Positions 5,699 to 8,404 of a stretch of 8,404 nt of DNA are shown one piece after another (the stretch's first letter is position 1; the number at the start of each line of letters is the position of its first letter). Source of the stretch: Gemmataceae bacterium (GTDB taxonomy: Bacteria; Planctomycetota; Planctomycetia; Gemmatales; Gemmataceae); the NCBI GenBank assembly GCA_947490035.1, contig CANLGS010000133.1:1-8404 (forward strand), in the 5' to 3' direction. A model generated the notes under the pieces. That model was not told the origin of the DNA and did not search any database. It saw nothing but the letters and a program-made list of their open reading frames with translations. Both the position numbers and the translations under genes were made by a program.

Positions 5699-7012
5699 AT
5701 GGACCACTTCGACTACCGCGACCGCACGCTGTTCTGCGAGGACGTGCCGGTTCCCGAACTCGCCGCGAAGTACGGCACGCCGCTCTACATCTACTCGCAG
5801 GCCGCTCTTCTGAGCCAACTTGCGGACGTGCAGACCGCGTTCGCGGAGGCCAAACCGGTCATCTGCTACAGCGTCAAAGCTAACGGCAACCTGAGCCTGT
5901 GCCGGCTCATGGGCCAGCACGGGTCGGGCTTCGATGTCACCTCGCAGGGCGAGTTTCAACGCGCGCTCAAGGCCGGGCCGAGCGGCTCGAAGATCGTGTT
6001 TGCGGGCGTCGGCAAGACCGATAGCGAGATCGAGTTCGCGCTCAAGAACGGCGTGTTCCTCTTCGACGTGGAGAGCGAGCAGGAACTGCACGCGATCGGC
6101 GCCGTCGCGCAGAAACTCGGCGTGAAGGCCAACGTCGCACTTCGCGTCAACCCGGACCTGCCGCCGAAGACGCACGTGAAGACCGACACCAGCGTGAAGG
6201 GCGTGAAGTTCGGCCTCGACATCGAGACCATCGTGGATGTGGCGAAGGGCGTCGTCGGGCACGCGGGTCTCGCGGTGGTCGGGCTGCATATGCACCTCGG
6301 CTCGCCCATTCTGAAAGCCGAACCGTACCGGCAGGGGGCGGAGAAGGGCGTCGCGCTTATCAAGCAGTTTCGCGCGCAGGGTCACGACATCAAGTACCTG
6401 AACATGGGCGGCGGGTTCGGCATCAACTACCGCAAGGACGAGGCCAAGCCCGCGAGCGCGTTCGCCGAAGCGATCATGCCGGCGCTCCGCGAAAGCGGCT
6501 GCCAGCTCATCCTCGAACCGGGGCGGTTCATCGTCGGCAACAGCGCGATCCTCCTGAGCCGCGTCGTGTTCACCAAGTCCACCGGCGGCAAGCACTACAT
6601 CATTCAGGACGCGGCGATGAACGACCTCATCCGGCCGACGCTGTACGGCTCGTTCCACCGCGTCTGGCCGGTGAACCCGGCCGCCGACGTGCCGGCGAAG
6701 CCCGACGTGAACGGCGATCCCGACGACCCCGATCCGTTCCGAATGATGGCGAATTGTTTCAAACAGGATGTCGTCGGGCCGGTGTGCGAGAGCGGCGACT
6801 ACCTCGCGAAGGACCGCCCGCTGCCGACCATGAAGCGGGGCGATCTGCTCGCGGTGTACTCGGCCGGCGCCTATGGCATGTCGATGGCCTCCAACTACAA
6901 TTCGCGCGTCCGGGCGGCCGAAGTCCTCGTCACAGGCCGCACACACCGATTGATCCGCCGCCGCGAGACGTTCGCCGACCTCGTCGCGTGCGAAGAGGAT
7001 TGCTTAACCTGA
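5699..7012 (+). CDS. lysA: Diaminopimelate decarboxylase
   Basis: LysA decarboxylates meso-diaminopimelate to L-lysine with pyridoxal phosphate. It is a cytoplasmic dimer of the alanine-racemase-fold (type III) decarboxylases. The 437 residues show Lys60 in YSVKANGN, which forms the Schiff base with the cofactor, then HMHLGS (197-202), the phosphate-binding GGGFG (237-241), EPGR (273-276), the substrate-site block CESGD with active-site Cys363 (363-367), and GAYG with Tyr392 (390-393). All key residues are intact. Between PVN (324-326) and VVGPVCESGD there is a Pro/Asp-rich stretch (about 327-347) that looks longer than in well-known homologues. ATG at 5699 begins shortly before the conserved N-terminal segment. 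No strong Shine-Dalgarno is seen. It closes the argH-led gene run, and a large inverted repeat begins 36 bases after its stop. Confidence 0.97.
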   Translation: MDHFDYRDRTLFCEDVPVPELAAKYGTPLYIYSQAALLSQLADVQTAFAEAKPVICYSVKANGNLSLCRLMGQHGSGFDVTSQGEFQRALKAGPSGSKIVFAGVGKTDSEIEFALKNGVFLFDVESEQELHAIGAVAQKLGVKANVALRVNPDLPPKTHVKTDTSVKGVKFGLDIETIVDVAKGVVGHAGLAVVGLHMHLGSPILKAEPYRQGAEKGVALIKQFRAQGHDIKYLNMGGGFGINYRKDEAKPASAFAEAIMPALRESGCQLILEPGRFIVGNSAILLSRVVFTKSTGGKHYIIQDAAMNDLIRPTLYGSFHRVWPVNPAADVPAKPDVNGDPDDPDPFRMMANCFKQDVVGPVCESGDYLAKDRPLPTMKRGDLLAVYSAGAYGMSMASNYNSRVRAAEVLVTGRTHRLIRRRETFADLVACEEDCLT

Positions 7013-7048
7013 CCGGCGCTGACACAATCACCTTCATAGTTGCAGATT

Positions 7049-7161
7049 AAGAGAAGAGCCGCAGATGACGCAGAACAACGCGGATCAGGCTGAAGAAGAA
7101 CTTTGAAACACGCTTTTAGTTCTGATCTGCGTTGTTCTGCGTCATCTGCGGCTCTTCTCTT
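7049..7161. repeat. Long inverted repeat (39-base arms) downstream of lysA
   Basis: Positions 7049-7087 and 7123-7161 are reverse complements over 39 bases, with one exception (G7082 opposite T7128) that would still be a G-U pair in RNA. The right arm continues inward, as 7118-7122 (AGTTC) pairs with 7098-7102 (GAACT), leaving a 10-base bulge on the left and a 15-base loop. The arm is built of related units (CGCAGATGA, CGCAGAACAA, CGCGGATCA), so it is a degenerate tandem array facing its own copy. No T-tract follows, so if it ends the lysA transcript it does not do so as a classical terminator. A processing or 3'-protecting hairpin, or a dispersed mobile repeat, is as likely. Confidence 0.92.
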
Positions 7162-7224
7162 CGGTCTGAAAGGTGTGGGCGTGAAAGCTCCATCTGCTAA
7201 TTCCAACTCGCGTCCGGCCGCACT

Positions 7225-7230
7225 GAGGAG
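7225..7230 (+). promoter_or_regulatory. Strong Shine-Dalgarno for the last gene's GTG start
   Basis: GAGGAG lies seven bases before the GTG at 7238. It is the best ribosome-binding site in the window and fixes that start. Confidence 0.75.
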
Positions 7231-7237
7231 ACACCCG

Positions 7238-8404
7238 GTGAGAACCGCTTCGTTCCTCGCCCTCGCGTTGGCGATCTCGCTGACGCTCGGCGGGCGCACC
7301 GCCGCGCAGCCGCCCAAGGGCCAGCCGGCCAAGCCGCTCGAAATCTACCTCCAGTTCCGCAACACGATGAGCGAGGGAAAGTTCGACGTCGCGGGCATCT
7401 TCCTCGACGAGTTCCTCAAGAGCAACCCGACCGACGCCGACCTGCTCAAGATCGAAGAGAAGTACGGCACCACCGTCTTCCCGCTCCTCCGCACCGTGCC
7501 CCGGTACTCCGACGACCCGGCCGTCGAAAAGAAGATTCGCGACAACGTCGAGGAACTGAACAAGCGCGCGACCGCGGTTCACACCAAACTCCTCTTCACC
7601 CCGGACCGGGTGAACAAGTACGTCCGCAACTTGGGCGAGACCTACGAGGAGAAGGTGTTCGCGCAGCAGGAGTTGAAGCGCACCGGCGAGTACGCGATCC
7701 CGTTCATGATCGACGCGTTTCGCACCGCGGGGAAGGACTCTCCTATCTACAGCGGCGTCCTCGAAACGATCCCGCTCCTCGAAGGCTCGACGATGGCGGG
7801 GTGGGTCGCGTCGCTCGACGGCCTCTCCCTCGACCGGCAGTACGGCGTCCTCACCCAACTGGCGAAACGCCGCGACGCGCTGGACCTGCTCACGGCCGCG
7901 CAAACGGACTTCACCCCTTACCTGTGGCGCATCCTCTCCCGGCCGCGCGCCGACAGTCCCACGCTTTACGACCTCGCGCAGCAACTGATTAACGAACTGA
8001 TTCCCGGTGCGAAGGCCGACGCCAAACGCCCGGAGGTGGAACTCACCGCGATCGCGCGTGTGTTCTACGACCACAAGGCGCGCTACATGGCCCCGAAGAA
8101 GAACCCCGACGGCAGCCCGGCGCAGGTGCAGTTGTGGGTCGCCACCCTGGACGGCATCGTGCTGAAGATCGACCGCCTCGACGACGTGCCCGTCGGTCAG
8201 GCGGAAGAGTATTACGGCCTCCGCTACGCCCGCTGGGCGCTGGAGATGAAGGCCGACTACGAACCGGCGCAGTCGCTGGTGCTGGCGCTCGCGTCCGAGC
8301 GGGCCGTCGAACGGTCGCGCGCCGGGAACCTCGCCGTCGTCGAACCCGCCGTGTACAAACTGCTCGCCGACGCGCCGTCGCGAACGCTCAACGACCTGCT
8401 CGCA
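7238..8404 (+). CDS. Secreted alpha-solenoid (HEAT/TPR-like) protein, C-terminus beyond window
   Basis: The frame is open for 389 codons from GTG to the window end. The N-terminus is a Sec signal peptide (MRTAS, hydrophobic residues 6-18, then RTAAQPPK with probable cleavage after Ala23). A short Pro/Lys linker follows. The rest is almost wholly helical. A HEAT-like unit occurs near residues 142-161 (AQQELKRTGEYAIPFMIDAF), with further helix pairs to about 235. A TPR-like unit is at 325-358 (YYGLRYARWALEMKADYEPA and following). No catalytic motif is visible. Repeat proteins of this sort usually act as binding scaffolds, and planctomycetes encode many exported ones, but its partner is unknown. 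GTG is chosen for the signal peptide and the GAGGAG seven bases upstream. It lies 225 bases after lysA, beyond the long inverted repeat, and probably has its own promoter, although none could be picked out. Confidence 0.78.
   Translation, partial: MRTASFLALALAISLTLGGRTAAQPPKGQPAKPLEIYLQFRNTMSEGKFDVAGIFLDEFLKSNPTDADLLKIEEKYGTTVFPLLRTVPRYSDDPAVEKKIRDNVEELNKRATAVHTKLLFTPDRVNKYVRNLGETYEEKVFAQQELKRTGEYAIPFMIDAFRTAGKDSPIYSGVLETIPLLEGSTMAGWVASLDGLSLDRQYGVLTQLAKRRDALDLLTAAQTDFTPYLWRILSRPRADSPTLYDLAQQLINELIPGAKADAKRPEVELTAIARVFYDHKARYMAPKKNPDGSPAQVQLWVATLDGIVLKIDRLDDVPVGQAEEYYGLRYARWALEMKADYEPAQSLVLALASERAVERSRAGNLAVVEPAVYKLLADAPSRTLNDLLA

Noticed and set aside
5666..6946. A 426-codon minus-strand frame opposite lysA
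   Set aside because: It is an antisense shadow of lysA, with a His/Arg/Val/Asp-rich translation and no conserved domain.
7013..7237. tRNA or small structured RNA gene in the region downstream of lysA
   Set aside because: The only strong fold is the repeat inverted pair. No tRNA cloverleaf or CCA end was seen.
7142..8074. A 310-codon minus-strand frame opposite the last gene
   Set aside because: It is a shadow. The plus strand has a signal peptide, a strong Shine-Dalgarno and an uninterrupted frame to the window end.

Overview
The window reads as chromosomal DNA of a GC-rich planctomycete, most likely of the Gemmata group. This is an inference from several things: strong G/C bias at third codon positions, two secreted proteins of a planctomycete type, gene boundaries filled with short-unit inverted repeats, and a small protein resembling DUF5678 next to a single-domain retropepsin. 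No tRNA, rRNA, CRISPR array, transposase or prophage gene is visible. There is no gene-free stretch longer than 300 bases.

Layout. Positions 1-2991 hold three genes on the minus strand. In their reading order they are a 542-residue secreted protein of unknown function (2991-1363), a stand-alone LON substrate-binding-domain protein (1274-606), and the thiol peroxidase Tpx (497 to the window edge, lacking only its last few residues). Positions 3176-7012 hold a tight plus-strand run: argH (argininosuccinate lyase), a small DUF5678-like gene, an overlapping retropepsin-like aspartic protease gene, a DUF3817 membrane-protein gene and lysA (diaminopimelate decarboxylase). Gaps in this run are 35 bases or less and one junction overlaps, so a single operon is plausible. 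From 7238 to the window end runs the first 389 codons of a secreted alpha-solenoid (HEAT/TPR-like) protein.

How the genes relate. argH makes arginine and lysA makes lysine, the latter from a peptidoglycan precursor. The three small genes between them have no obvious part in either pathway. The DUF5678-like and protease genes overlap by 17 bases and look like a co-translated two-gene module. Tpx is a peroxide-detoxifying enzyme, and the LON-domain protein probably binds proteins or has a regulatory role.

Repeats. Three of the larger intergenic spaces each carry a different inverted-repeat element. The first is a pair of opposed 7-base arrays between the LON-domain gene and tpx. The second is a perfect 26-base inverted repeat, each arm itself an imperfect palindrome, in the argH leader. 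The third is a 39-base inverted repeat with degenerate units of about 10 bases between lysA and the last gene. These elements, and the DUF5678-like/retropepsin pair, are the parts most worth following up. The rest is housekeeping or ordinary planctomycete content.
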